Assembly: GCF_900184245.1 (NCBI RefSeq)
Contig: NZ_FXXB01000003.1
Coordinates: 1 to 64,000, forward strand
Direction of reading: 5' to 3'
DNA: 64,000 nt
DNA from: Brachybacterium massiliense
GTDB lineage: Bacteria > Actinomycetota > Actinomycetes > Actinomycetales > Dermabacteraceae
Part shown: piece after piece, positions 20,990 to 30,626 of the stretch
Numbering within the stretch: position 1 is the stretch's first letter
Layout of the letters: each line of letters starts with the position of its first letter
Made by a program: the position numbers and the translations under genes
The notes under the pieces: model-generated
What the model saw: the letters and a program-made list of their open reading frames with translations, nothing else
Databases searched by the model: none
Told to the model about the DNA's origin: nothing

Positions 20990-21880
20990 TCAGAGGGCGG
21001 GAGGCTCCTCCTGCGGCGACGACGGCCCGATCCACGCCGCGGCCCGTGCCCGGCGGGCCAGGCGCAGCAGCCGTCGCGAGCGCAGGTACACGGCCAGCAC
21101 CGCCACCACGAGCGCTGCGGCCCCGCCGCCCAGCAGCCATGGGGCCAGCGCCGCGGCCCCGGTGTCCTCCCGGAGCATCAGCGTGATCAGCAGCACCGCC
21201 GCTCCGCCCACGATCGCGAGCACCCCGGAGCCCACCAGGAGCGCCGGCCCGAGCGACTGCACCACCGCGGGACCTGCCGAACCACCCTGCAGCGGTCGCC
21301 GCAGCGGCAGCCCTCGTCCCAGCTGGCCGGGCCGGGAGACCGCCCAGTCCAGCAGCGACCGATCCCTTCGGCGTGTGGCCACATCGCCCACCACGGCGGC
21401 GGACACCACGGCCAGGAGCACCACCACGATCCCCGGCAGCATCGCCTCGGGCAGGGCCTCCCCGCCCATAGCCGCGAGCACCATCCACACCACCGCGCCC
21501 GCGGCCACGGCCAGCAGCACGCCCTCCAGGATCCGCAGCGGCACCTGGCGCGCCTCCCGCTCGGCGAGCGCCGCGGACTCGAGCTCGTCGGCCACCGGAT
21601 CGGCGCCCTCCTCGAGCACCACGCGCCGCTCATCGGCCAGGCGCTGGGCGAACTCCTCGGGATGCGGGCCCGAGCGGAGCGTCGGCGCGTACTGCGCCCG
21701 CTGCGCCGCCGAGAGCCAGGCCGTCATCACCAGCGCATCGGCCGAGGCACGCTCCTCGGGCAGCAGATCGGCGTTGACCACGGCGCGCAGGTGCGCGGCC
21801 TGACGCCCGCCGAACAGATCCGTCGGCATCGACGGATCGCTGCGGGGAAGATGTCTCGGCGGCGGAGGCGGAGTCGACAT
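20990..21880 (-). CDS. Hypothetical membrane protein with four hydrophobic segments
   Basis: 296 aa from the ATG at 21880. The N-terminal 110 residues are hydrophilic and charged (EERASADALVMTAWLS, then EEFAQRLADERRVV); four hydrophobic segments follow at about 116-136, 142-164, 222-244 and 252-272. The tail is basic then ends QEEPPAL. No family motif recognised. It lies upstream of dapD on the same strand and shares a 135-bp divergent region with the flavoprotein gene. Confidence 0.7.
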   Translation of the reverse strand: MSTPPPPPRHLPRSDPSMPTDLFGGRQAAHLRAVVNADLLPEERASADALVMTAWLSAAQRAQYAPTLRSGPHPEEFAQRLADERRVVLEEGADPVADELESAALAEREARQVPLRILEGVLLAVAAGAVVWMVLAAMGGEALPEAMLPGIVVVLLAVVSAAVVGDVATRRRDRSLLDWAVSRPGQLGRGLPLRRPLQGGSAGPAVVQSLGPALLVGSGVLAIVGGAAVLLITLMLREDTGAAALAPWLLGGGAAALVVAVLAVYLRSRRLLRLARRARAAAWIGPSSPQEEPPAL

Positions 21881-22015
21881 GGCGACATGCTCCCAGATCG
21901 GCGGGCCGACGGGGCCGCAGCGACGAAAGCCGGGTGCGGAGCACGCGCCACGGGTCGTGCATGGCGCGGAAGCAGGTCGTGCATGGCGGGGGCGTGCCCG
22001 CGCCATACTGGGGAG

Positions 22016-23785
22016 ATGAGCCCAGCCTCCGATCACGTCCGTGCCGTCGCCGTCATCGGGGCGGGGCCGCGGGGCACCGCCATCGTCGAGCGACTGGTCG
22101 CCGCCTCGCACAGCCCGGCCTGGCAGGGCGCGCTGACCGTGCACCTGATCGACCCGCAGGTGGGGCGCGGCGGCGCGGTGTGGCGGCACGATCAGCCCGA
22201 GGTGCTGCTGATGAACACCACCACCTGCCAGACCACGATGTACCCCGACGCCTCCTGCCACGGCGTGCTCCCCTCGCCCCGCACCGTGACCCTCGCCGAT
22301 CACCTCGCAGGCGAGGGCCTCGCCCCCACCGACTTCGCACCGCGTGCGGCGCACGGCCGCTACCTCGCCCACGTCCTGGCGACCGCGCACGAGGACGCCG
22401 ACCCCGCCCGCCTGCGGATCGTCGAGCACGCCGCCGAGGCCGTCGACGTGACGGGCGAGCCCGACGGCCCCCAGCGGGTGCGGCTCTCCGACGGGCGCGT
22501 GCTGCGCGCCGACGCGGTCGCCCTCGCGCTCGGTCACCTGCCCACCGCCCTCGGCCCCCGCTCCCAGCAGCTGGCCGACGCCGCCGAGCGGCACGACCTG
22601 GTGCACCTGGGCCCCGCGAACCCGCTCGAGGTGGACTACGCCGCCCTGCTGGGCAGGGAGCGGGTCGCCGTGCAGGGGATGGGCCTGAACTTCTACGACG
22701 CGATCGGCATGCTCACCTCCGTCGCGGGGGGACGCTTCGAGCCCGATCCCACCGCGCCCTCGGGCCTGCGCTATCTCCCGGGCGGGCAGGAGCCGCGCCT
22801 GGTGGTCGGCTCCCGTTCCGGCATGGTCTACCGCCCCAAGCCCGATCTCGGGGCGCAGATGCCCGAGCCCTATCTGCCCGAGGTGCTGACCGGCGAGCGG
22901 GTGCTCGAGCTCGCGGTGCGCTCGGCCGGCGTGGACCATGAGCACGACGTGATGCCGCTGATGTTCGCGGAGCTGCGCCGGGCGCTGCGGCGCGAGGGGC
23001 ATCACGAGCTCGCGGACGATGCGGCGCTGCATGCGCTGCTGTTCCCCTTCGGCCGTCGCGGCGGGGAGAGCCCCCACCCCCATCGCAGCACCCGCGAGGT
23101 GCTGCAGGAGGCGCTGCGCGCCGCCACCGAGCCCGACCCCGCCTGGGTGCTGATCTACCGCGTGCTGATCGCCCTGCGGATCCAGGTCAACAGGCTCACC
23201 GACCTCGGTGCCTACACCACTGACTCCGTGCGCCGCGACATCGACGGCCACCTGCGCAACGCCTTCGCCTCGTGGGCCTCGGGCCCGCCCGTGCTGCGCG
23301 CCCGGCAGGTGCTCGCCCTCTGCGAGGCGGGGCTGCTCGAGTTCACCGGTCCGCGCATGCACGTGGACATCGACGAGGAGGCCGGCCGCTACGCCGTCCA
23401 CGGCGCGGAGGGCGAGACCGTGCTGTGCGACGGGGTGCTCGAGGCGCATCTGCCGCCGGTGGACCTGCCCGCCTACCGCAGCGCGCTGCTCGGCGCCTGG
23501 CGCGAGCGCGGCGAGGTGCAGAAGGACTCCTGGGCCTCTCGCGGCACGAGGCGCCGCATGCTGACCGGTTCGATCGCGGTGGACGGTCTGTACGCCCCGG
23601 TCGGCGCCGACGGCACCGTCCACGAGCGCCGCCTGATGGTCGGAGTGCCCGTGAGCACCGCCCAGCCGGGCTCCGCGATCACCGCCGAGCCGGGCACGGG
23701 CGCCCAGCTGCTGCGCCACGCCGAGGCGGTCGCGCTGCGGCTGGCCCGCGCCGGGGGAGCACTCGAGGAGGACATGGCACGATGA
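22016..23785 (+). CDS. FAD/NAD(P)-binding protein (NAD_binding_9 / HpyO-like family)
   Basis: 589 aa. An N-terminal Rossmann motif VAVIGAGPRGTAIVERL (residues 9-25) and the segment LLMNTTTCQTTMYPD mark the actinobacterial family of large FAD/NAD(P)-binding proteins; a second nucleotide-binding motif VAVQGMGLNFYDAIG lies near residue 220. Substrate unknown. The ATG at 22016 has no spaced Shine-Dalgarno, but CATACT lies 8-13 nt upstream, so a leaderless transcript is likely. Its stop overlaps dapE's ATG (ATGA), so the two are co-translated. Confidence 0.78.
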   Translation: MSPASDHVRAVAVIGAGPRGTAIVERLVAASHSPAWQGALTVHLIDPQVGRGGAVWRHDQPEVLLMNTTTCQTTMYPDASCHGVLPSPRTVTLADHLAGEGLAPTDFAPRAAHGRYLAHVLATAHEDADPARLRIVEHAAEAVDVTGEPDGPQRVRLSDGRVLRADAVALALGHLPTALGPRSQQLADAAERHDLVHLGPANPLEVDYAALLGRERVAVQGMGLNFYDAIGMLTSVAGGRFEPDPTAPSGLRYLPGGQEPRLVVGSRSGMVYRPKPDLGAQMPEPYLPEVLTGERVLELAVRSAGVDHEHDVMPLMFAELRRALRREGHHELADDAALHALLFPFGRRGGESPHPHRSTREVLQEALRAATEPDPAWVLIYRVLIALRIQVNRLTDLGAYTTDSVRRDIDGHLRNAFASWASGPPVLRARQVLALCEAGLLEFTGPRMHVDIDEEAGRYAVHGAEGETVLCDGVLEAHLPPVDLPAYRSALLGAWRERGEVQKDSWASRGTRRRMLTGSIAVDGLYAPVGADGTVHERRLMVGVPVSTAQPGSAITAEPGTGAQLLRHAEAVALRLARAGGALEEDMAR

Positions 23786-24894
23786 CCCGCATGCGCACCC
23801 AGACGATCCCCGCCCTCGATCCCCACGCCGACATCGTCGAGCTCACCGCCGCGATCGTCGACATCGAATCCGTCTCCGGGAACGAGCGAGCGCTCGCCGA
23901 CGCCGTCGAGGCGGCGCTGCGCGAGTACGCCCCTCACCTCGAGGTGCTGCGGGACGGCGACACCGTCATCGCCCGCACCCACCGCGGCCTGGACCGGCGC
24001 GTGCTGCTGGCCGGGCACCTGGACACCGTCCCGCTCGCCGGCAACCTCCCCTCCACCCGCCGCCTCCGTGACGGGCGCGAGGAGCTGGTGGGCCGTGGCA
24101 CCTGCGACATGAAGGGCGGGGTCGCGGTGCTGCTCAAGCTCGCCGTCGAGGCCGACGCCGCCCCCGTGGACCTCACCTGGATCTTCTACGACCATGAGGA
24201 GGTCGCCGCCGCGGACAACGCCCTCACCCGGATCGCCGCAGAGCGTCCCGAGCTGCTCGAGGCGGATTTCGCGATCCTGGGCGAGCCCACCTCGGCCGGG
24301 GTCGAGGGAGGCTGCAAGGGCACCATGAAGCTCGAGGTCACCGCCCGCGGCATCGCCGCGCACTCCGCCCGCGACTGGGTGGGGGACAACGCGATCCACC
24401 GCCTCGCCCCGGTGCTCGAGCGCCTGGCCGGCTACCAGGCGCGCCGCGCGGTGATCGACGGCCTTGAGTACCGCGAGTGCCTCAACGTGGTGGGGATCTC
24501 CGGCGGCATCGCCGGCAACGTGATCCCGGATGCGGCCACCGCCCTGCTGAACTACCGCTTCGCCCCGGACACCTCGATCGAGCAGGCCGAGGCGCATGTG
24601 CGTGAGGTGCTCGCGGGACTGGATCTCGAGATCGTGGTCACCGATGCCGCCGGCGGCGCGCTGCCGGGACTGGACGACGACGCCGCCCGGAGCTTCCTCG
24701 CGGCGCTCGGGCAGGACGTGCCGCTCGCGGCCAAGCAGGGCTGGACGGACGTGGCCCGCTTCTCCGCGCTCGGCACCCCGGCGGTGAACTTCGGCCCCGG
24801 GGACCCGCTGCTGGCCCACACCGACGATGAGCACGTCCCGCTCGCGGACCTCGAGGCCGCGCTGGCGGGACTGCGCCGATTCCTCACCCCCTGA
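23782..24894 (+). CDS. dapE: Succinyl-diaminopimelate desuccinylase
   Basis: Di-zinc M20 peptidase-family enzyme (370 aa) releasing LL-diaminopimelate from its succinyl form. Metal and catalytic residues are visible: His79 and Asp81 in AGHLDTVP, bridging Asp109 in GTCDMKGG, Glu139 (general base) and Glu140 in YDHEEV, the GEPTSAGVEGG segment, and a C-terminal His in LLAHTDDEHV. Gly-rich dimerisation-domain sequence AAHSARDWVGDN is also present. Start codon overlaps the flavoprotein stop. Confidence 0.92.
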   Translation: MTRMRTQTIPALDPHADIVELTAAIVDIESVSGNERALADAVEAALREYAPHLEVLRDGDTVIARTHRGLDRRVLLAGHLDTVPLAGNLPSTRRLRDGREELVGRGTCDMKGGVAVLLKLAVEADAAPVDLTWIFYDHEEVAAADNALTRIAAERPELLEADFAILGEPTSAGVEGGCKGTMKLEVTARGIAAHSARDWVGDNAIHRLAPVLERLAGYQARRAVIDGLEYRECLNVVGISGGIAGNVIPDAATALLNYRFAPDTSIEQAEAHVREVLAGLDLEIVVTDAAGGALPGLDDDAARSFLAALGQDVPLAAKQGWTDVARFSALGTPAVNFGPGDPLLAHTDDEHVPLADLEAALAGLRRFLTP

Positions 24895-24910
24895 CCGCTA
24901 CGCTCGTCCC

Positions 24911-25738
<828 letters not shown>

Positions 25739-25769
25739 GCCCGCGCGGCGCACGGGAAGGAGCCCGCTG

Positions 25770-25931
25770 ATGAGTGCGGTGGCCCCCATCGTGGTGCTCC
25801 TGCTGCTCGTCGCGGCGGTGGTCGCGGTGCTCATGGTGGGGGTCGCGACGGGCCGGATCGGGGACGGGATCGGGCTCCCTGCGAGGCCTCATCGGGCACG
25901 GCGTGCGAAAAGGTCCCGAGACCTGAGATAA
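25770..25931 (+). CDS. Small single-pass membrane protein (53 aa), possibly a truncated DivIVA-anchor remnant
   Basis: ATG at 25770 with the strong site GGAAGGAG 7 nt upstream. The product begins MSAVAPIVVLLLLVAAVVAV, one membrane helix at residues 5-26, then GRIGDGIGLPARPHR and a basic tail to residue 53. In related actinobacteria, as I recall, a small membrane-anchored DivIVA-domain protein lies between the LOG gene and the DUF3117 gene and has the same kind of start (helix, then a Gly/Asp-rich, Pro-rich stretch). The DivIVA domain is absent here and I find no continuation in another frame. So it is either a remnant or a short protein in its own right. Confidence 0.5.
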   Translation: MSAVAPIVVLLLLVAAVVAVLMVGVATGRIGDGIGLPARPHRARRAKRSRDLR

Positions 25932-26008
25932 TGGCCACCGTACGAGCACTGCCCGAGGTCCCGTCCGGGGGTCCATGCAAGGACAGTGACACACCAAGGA
26001 GGCACGCG

Positions 26009-26176
26009 ATGGCTGCTATGAAGCCGCGCACCGGGGACGGTCCGCTCGAAGTCGTGGAGGAGGGACGCAGCATCATCATGCGCGTTCCGCTCGAGGGAGG
26101 CGGCCGTCTGGTAGTCGAGATCGCCGCGTCGGAGGCCGAGGAGCTGCGGGACGCTCTCGAGGGCGTCATCAAGTAG
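26009..26176 (+). CDS. DUF3117 small protein
   Basis: 55 aa, conserved across actinobacteria (Mtb Rv1211). The sequence starts MAAMKPRTGDGPLEVVEEG and has the beta-strand-rich RGRSIIMRVPLEGGGRLVVEI-like core followed by a helix ending DALEGVIK. A near-perfect AAGGAGG lies 6 nt before the ATG at 26009. Function unknown. Followed by a strong terminator. Confidence 0.9.
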   Translation: MAAMKPRTGDGPLEVVEEGRSIIMRVPLEGGGRLVVEIAASEAEELRDALEGVIK

Positions 26177-26191
26177 CAATCACCGCTCCAT

Positions 26192-26227
26192 ACGTCAGCC
26201 CCGCACCGTTCGGTGCGGGGCTGACGT
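26192..26227. terminator. Strong terminator after the DUF3117 gene
   Basis: Perfect stem of 16 bp (left arm ACGTCAGCCCCGCACC at 26192-26207, right arm 26212-26227) with loop GTTC, between converging genes. Confidence 0.85.
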
Positions 26228-26242
26228 CGTTCGCGGGCGCGC

Positions 26243-26896
26243 TCAGCCGCGCAGCACCGCGGCGAGCACCCCGTCGCCGCTGCCGGTGAGCACGGCGACC
26301 AGATCCTCGGACTCGGTGACCGCCTTCAGCAGCGCCCGCACCGCCTGGGTGGTCGCATCGCGCGCGGTGGGGTCGGCGACCCGGTCGTGGTACAGGGCGT
26401 GGGGGATCACCAGCACCCCGCCCGGGCGCAGCAGGCGGCGGGCGTGCTCGAGCAGGTCCAGCGCGTGCGGGGCATGAGCGGGGAAGCTGACCAGGTCGTA
26501 GGCATGGTCGGTGAGGCGGCCGACCACGTCGCGGGGCCGGCCGGCGATGGTCCGCACCCGCGGGGAGCGGATCCCCGCCTCGACGAAGGCCTCGCGCGCC
26601 GCGCGCTGGTTCTCGACCTCGGGATCGATCGTGGTGAGCACGCCGTCGGGATGCATCCCCGAGAGCAGATAGAGGGAGCCGACGCCGCTGCCGGTGCCGA
26701 TCTCGACCGCTGCGCGCGCGTGCACCGCGGCGGCGAGGACCCGCATCAGCGCGCCGGCGCCCGGGAGCACCGGGGTGGCCCCCAGCTCGCTGCCGCGCTC
26801 CCTGGCGCGGGCGAGGACGCCGTCGTCGGAGAAGAGGGTCGTCTCGTCGACGAACTCCTCACCATGTGCCCAGCCGGCCACCTTTCCCGACGACAT
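26243..26896 (-). CDS. SAM-dependent O-methyltransferase family protein
   Basis: 217 aa, class I methyltransferase of the O-methyltransferase family 3 (caffeoyl-CoA/catechol type). Motif I is AAVEIGTGSGVGSLYLL (about residue 62), followed by LTTIDPEVENQRAARE. The usual metal-binding residues of the family are not obvious. ATG at 26896 with GGGAGAGG upstream. Position next to tatB matches Mtb Rv1220c, but no sigE-type gene intervenes here. Substrate unknown. Confidence 0.8.
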   Translation of the reverse strand: MSSGKVAGWAHGEEFVDETTLFSDDGVLARARERGSELGATPVLPGAGALMRVLAAAVHARAAVEIGTGSGVGSLYLLSGMHPDGVLTTIDPEVENQRAAREAFVEAGIRSPRVRTIAGRPRDVVGRLTDHAYDLVSFPAHAPHALDLLEHARRLLRPGGVLVIPHALYHDRVADPTARDATTQAVRALLKAVTESEDLVAVLTGSGDGVLAAVLRG

Positions 26897-27027
26897 CAGT
26901 GCATCCTCTCCCTTCGCACGTGCGATCTGGCCGATCCTACGACAGCTCTCTCCCCTGAACGCCCGGACCGGCGCCGCGATGCAATAATGGCACTGCTTCA
27001 GCGGACTTCGACACATACAGGTGGACA

Positions 27028-27441
27028 ATGGGCGGCACCGGATTCTTCGGCCTCGGCGGGTGGGAGATCGTCGTCCTGCTGGTCGTCTTCCTGGTGTTCG
27101 TCGGGCCGCAGCGGCTCCCGGATGTCACCCGGCAGCTGATCCAGTGGGTGCGCCAGGCGCGCCGCTGGGTCGATGACTCGCGCACCACGGTCGAGGACGA
27201 GATGGGCATCGCCATCGAGGACCTCAAGAAGTACGATCCGCGCCAGTACGACCCCCGCCGCATCATCCGTGAGGCCTGGGGCGACACCGACCCCTCCGAG
27301 CTGCTGCCGGACAAGGACTCCCTCTCGATCGCCGCCGGCGGGGCCGCCGCGGGCGCGGCCGCGAAGAAGGGCTCGAAGGCCGGGAAGTCGACGAAGAGCG
27401 AAGGGCCCCAGCGCGCCCCGTTCGACGACGAGGCCACCTGA
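27028..27441 (+). CDS. tatB: Sec-independent translocase subunit TatB-like (TatA/B family)
   Basis: 137 aa. A short N-terminal helix (GGWEIVVLLVVFLVFVGPQRLPD) followed by the Gly-Pro hinge and a long amphipathic helix (LIQWVRQARRWVDDSRTTVEDEMG) is the TatA/TatB layout. The length and the acidic segment after the helix favour TatB over TatA. The C-terminus is Ala/Lys-rich and unstructured. A partner TatC is not in the window. AGGTGG lies upstream of the ATG. Confidence 0.85.
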   Translation: MGGTGFFGLGGWEIVVLLVVFLVFVGPQRLPDVTRQLIQWVRQARRWVDDSRTTVEDEMGIAIEDLKKYDPRQYDPRRIIREAWGDTDPSELLPDKDSLSIAAGGAAAGAAAKKGSKAGKSTKSEGPQRAPFDDEAT

Positions 27442-27514
27442 GCCGCTCCGTGTCCGAGCATCCGCCCGGCGGAGCCGCTCACGGCCGACGCCGGGGAACA
27501 GCCGCCCGGACCGT

Positions 27515-28672
27515 TCAGGCCACGGAGAGAGGCAGCTTCATCCCGCCCAGCCCGCGGGGCTTGCGCACCAGTGCCCGGGCCACGCCCTTGAGCGCCATCG
27601 CGGTGGGGGAGTCCGGGGCGGAGACCACCAGCGGCACCCCCTGATCCGCGCCCTCGCGCAGCGACGGGTCCAGACCCACCCGGCCCAGCACGGGCACCTC
27701 GTGACCCACCGCGTCGGCGAGAGTCGCCGCGACGCGGTCGCCGCCGCCGGTGCCGAACACGTCCATCACCGTGCCGTCGGGCAGGGTCAGCCCGGACATG
27801 TTCTCGATGACCCCGGCGATCTCCTGCTCCGTCGAGGTGGACAGCGAGCCCACCCGCTCGGCGACGCTCGAGGCCGACTGCTGCGGGGTGGTGACCACGA
27901 CCATCTGGGCGCTGGGCAGCAGCTGCGCCACCGAGATCGCCACGTCGCCGGTGCCTGGCGGGAGGTCCAGCAGGAGCACGTCCAGATCGCCCCAGAACAC
28001 GTCGGAGGCGAACTGCTCGATGGCCCGGTGCATCTTCGGGCCGCGCCAGACCACCGCCTGCCCCTCGGGCACGAACATGCCGATGCTCATCACCGCGACC
28101 CCGTGGGCCTCGGGCGGCATCAGCAGGTCCGAGACCTTCGTGGGCTGCTCGGTGATCCCGAACATCCCCGGCATCGAGAAGCCGTGGATGTCGGCGTCGA
28201 TCACGCCCACGCGCAAGCCGTCGGCCGCCATCGCCGCGGCGAGGTTCGCGGTGACGGTGGACTTGCCCACCCCGCCCTTGCCGGAGGAGATCGCGAAGAT
28301 GCGGGTGAGCGAGCCGGGCTGGTTGAAGGGGATCTGGCGTCGCCCCTGGCGCAGCCGTGTGGTCAGCGCTGTGCGCTGCTCCTCGGTCATCGCGCTGGTG
28401 GACACCTCGACCCGGGCGAGCCCGGGCACGGTCGCGGTGGCCTCGGCGGTCTCGCGCTCGATGCGATCGCGCATGGGGCAGCCCTCGATGGTCACCAGCA
28501 CGTGGACCTTCGCGGTGCCCGCCTCGTCGATCGTCACCGAGTCGACCATGCCCAGCTCGGTGATCGGGCGGTGGATCTCCGGATCGATCACCCCGTTCAG
28601 CGCCTCATGGATCTGGGCGACGCGCTCGTCGCCGGCGGCCTGACCTGGGGTGCTCTGCTCGGTCGTGCTCAC
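27515..28672 (-). CDS. mrp: Mrp/NBP35-family Fe-S cluster carrier ATPase
   Basis: 385 aa. N-terminal MIP18/DUF59 domain (residues about 15-95, with the conserved Cys in TIEGCPMRD) joined to a P-loop ATPase with the deviant Walker A GKGGVGKST at about residue 134. The C-terminal CxxC pair of some ApbC proteins is not seen (the region reads ENMSGLTLPDG). Role in Fe-S cluster delivery is by family. GTG start overlaps the DUF1003 stop (GTGA); last gene of the pepP operon. Confidence 0.9.
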   Translation of the reverse strand: MSTTEQSTPGQAAGDERVAQIHEALNGVIDPEIHRPITELGMVDSVTIDEAGTAKVHVLVTIEGCPMRDRIERETAEATATVPGLARVEVSTSAMTEEQRTALTTRLRQGRRQIPFNQPGSLTRIFAISSGKGGVGKSTVTANLAAAMAADGLRVGVIDADIHGFSMPGMFGITEQPTKVSDLLMPPEAHGVAVMSIGMFVPEGQAVVWRGPKMHRAIEQFASDVFWGDLDVLLLDLPPGTGDVAISVAQLLPSAQMVVVTTPQQSASSVAERVGSLSTSTEQEIAGVIENMSGLTLPDGTVMDVFGTGGGDRVAATLADAVGHEVPVLGRVGLDPSLREGADQGVPLVVSAPDSPTAMALKGVARALVRKPRGLGGMKLPLSVA

Positions 28673-29277
28673 TGCGGGTTATGCTCCTTCGGCGAGGTGG
28701 GACCGCCCTGCGCCCCACGGCGCTCAAGCGCCGCCTCGACCTCCTCGCGGAGGATCGTGCGCAGCTCGTCGGCGGTCGATGCGGGGGCGGGAGGCTCCTC
28801 GAGCTCCTCGAGGAGGTCACGCAGCTCGCCGCGCACGAAGTCGCGGGTGGCGACGTCGTTCAGGGCCAGGCGCAGCGAGGCGATCTCCCGCGTGATGAAG
28901 TCGGTGGTGGCGTGGTTGCGCTCGTTGGACTGACGATCCTGCTCGGCCTGCACGCGGTCGCGGTCGTCCTGCCGGTTCTGGGCCAGCAGCAGCAGGGGCG
29001 CGGCGTAGGAGGCCTGCAGCGAGAGGATCAGCGTCAGCAGCGTGAAGTTCAGGGCGCGCGGATCGAACTGCGCGGACTCGGGCATGAGCGAGTTCCAGGT
29101 CAGCCACACCGCACAGAAGACGGTCATCCCGACCAGGAAGGCCGGGGTGCCCATCATCCGGGCGAAGCCCTCCGCGCCGCGCCCGAAGGCGTCCCCGCGC
29201 AGCGGATTGCGCAGCAGGGGCCGACGCCGCGGTGCCGGGTCGTCGAGCGGGTCCGGATTGCGTTCGGCCATGCTCAC
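28669..29277 (-). CDS. DUF1003 membrane protein
   Basis: 202 aa. Basic N-terminus, two membrane helices (about residues 45-62, FLVGMTVFCAVWLTWNSL, and 76-97, NFTLLTLILSLQASYAAP), then LLLLAQNRQDDRDR, the DUF1003 hallmark, and a long charged coiled-coil-like tail. Function unknown. GTG start at 29277 overlaps the stop of the preceding gene; an in-frame ATG at 29271 is an alternative. Its companion is a CBS/MgtE-N protein with no membrane part. Confidence 0.88.
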   Translation of the reverse strand: MSMAERNPDPLDDPAPRRRPLLRNPLRGDAFGRGAEGFARMMGTPAFLVGMTVFCAVWLTWNSLMPESAQFDPRALNFTLLTLILSLQASYAAPLLLLAQNRQDDRDRVQAEQDRQSNERNHATTDFITREIASLRLALNDVATRDFVRGELRDLLEELEEPPAPASTADELRTILREEVEAALERRGAQGGPTSPKEHNPQ

Positions 29278-30626
29278 GCTCCCTTCGTGCGGTCCGTCGC
29301 GGTCTCGTCCTCGGCGTCGCGCGCGGTGGCCCGGGCGATCTCCGAGAGATCGATCTGGCCGGTCGTCGCGGGCGGCTCGTCCTGCTCGCGCCAGTCATCG
29401 GGCAGCACGTGGTCCAGCACGTCATCGACCGTCACCGCGCCCAGCAGGCGCCCGTCCTCATCGGTCACCGGGATCGAGACCAGGTTGTAGGTCGCCATCT
29501 CACGGGTGACGGTGGACAGCGGCACCGTGGGCTCGACGGAGACGCGGTCCGCGTCGATGATCTCGCCGACGGGGCGGTCCGGGCGCTCGCGCAGCAGCTG
29601 CTGGAAGTGGACGATGCCCAGCAGCTTCCCGGTCGGGGTCTCGAGGGGGGAGCGGCACACGTGCACCGTCGAGGCGAGCGCGGCATGCACCTCCTCCCGG
29701 CTGATCATCGCCAGGCAGTGCGCGACCGGGGTCTCGGGCGCCACGATCAGCGGCTCCGTGGTCATCATGCCGCCGGCGGTGTACTCGTCGTACGCCAGCA
29801 GACGGCGCACGTCCTCCGCCTCCTCGGGCTCCATCAGGCTCAGCAGATGGGAGGCGACCGAATCGGGCAGCTCCTGGACCAGGTCCGCGGCGTCGTCGGG
29901 ATCCATCGCATCCAGCACGTCGGCGGCGCGCTTGGCGTCCATCCCGGTGACCACCTCGACGCGGATGTCCTCGGGCAGCTCCTCGAGCACGTCGGCGAGG
30001 CGCTCGTCGGCCAGCTCGACCGCCAGCTCGATGCGGCGCTTGGGCTCGAGCTCCTGGAGCACCTCGGCGAGGTCGGCGGGGTTGAGATCCTGGTAGGAGG
30101 CGGCCAGCAGGTGCGCGGACTGCTCGGCCTGGGTGCCGTACAGCCCCGAGACCTCGCCCAGCTCCACGGTGACGGTCTCCCCCCGGGAGACCAGGCGGCT
30201 CAGCGACCCGCCCCGGCGCTGCCGGCGCAGGTGCAGGCGCGAGACGTTCCAGTCCCGGTGACGGTCCTGATCCAGGGCGATGTCCAGGACGGTCGCCTCG
30301 CCGCTGCCGTCGTTGAGCGTCACCGCACGATCCAGCAGATCACCGATCACCAGCAGCTCGCCAGTGCGCTTCTCGAAGCGGCGCACGTTGAGCACACCGG
30401 TGGAGATGACCTGGCCCGGCGAGATCGAGGTGACGCGCGTGATCGGCAGGAACACCCGCCGCTTGACCGACACCTCGACCACGAGCCCCACGGCCCGTGC
30501 GCTGGTGCGGGACTGCGGCACCACCACCACGTCCCGGACCGTCGCCACCACGTCCCCGATCGGATCGAAGACAGTGGTGCCGGCGAGCCGGGCCGCATAG
30601 AAGCGCGGCGACGCAGCGGTGCTCAC
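29274..30626 (-). CDS. PRC-barrel, MgtE N-domain and tandem CBS-domain protein without a membrane domain
   Basis: 450 aa, soluble. Residues about 1-90 look like a PRC-barrel-like module, 165-285 are the MgtE N superhelical repeats (LAEVLQELEPKRRIELAVEL, AADVLDAMDPDDAADLVQEL), and 290-420 are a CBS pair (GGMMTTEPLIVAPETPVAHC ... DGRLLGAVTVDDVLDHVLP). In MgtE these parts sense Mg2+ and gate a five-helix channel, which is missing here. Homologues (Mtb Rv1232c) are the same. Start overlaps the pepP stop. Confidence 0.87.
   Translation of the reverse strand: MSTAASPRFYAARLAGTTVFDPIGDVVATVRDVVVVPQSRTSARAVGLVVEVSVKRRVFLPITRVTSISPGQVISTGVLNVRRFEKRTGELLVIGDLLDRAVTLNDGSGEATVLDIALDQDRHRDWNVSRLHLRRQRRGGSLSRLVSRGETVTVELGEVSGLYGTQAEQSAHLLAASYQDLNPADLAEVLQELEPKRRIELAVELADERLADVLEELPEDIRVEVVTGMDAKRAADVLDAMDPDDAADLVQELPDSVASHLLSLMEPEEAEDVRRLLAYDEYTAGGMMTTEPLIVAPETPVAHCLAMISREEVHAALASTVHVCRSPLETPTGKLLGIVHFQQLLRERPDRPVGEIIDADRVSVEPTVPLSTVTREMATYNLVSIPVTDEDGRLLGAVTVDDVLDHVLPDDWREQDEPPATTGQIDLSEIARATARDAEDETATDRTKGA

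Noticed and set aside
19886-22015. A very long plus-strand extension of the flavoprotein gene
   Set aside because: It covers dapD and the membrane-protein gene on the other strand; the Rossmann motif and the -10-like box support the ATG at 22016.
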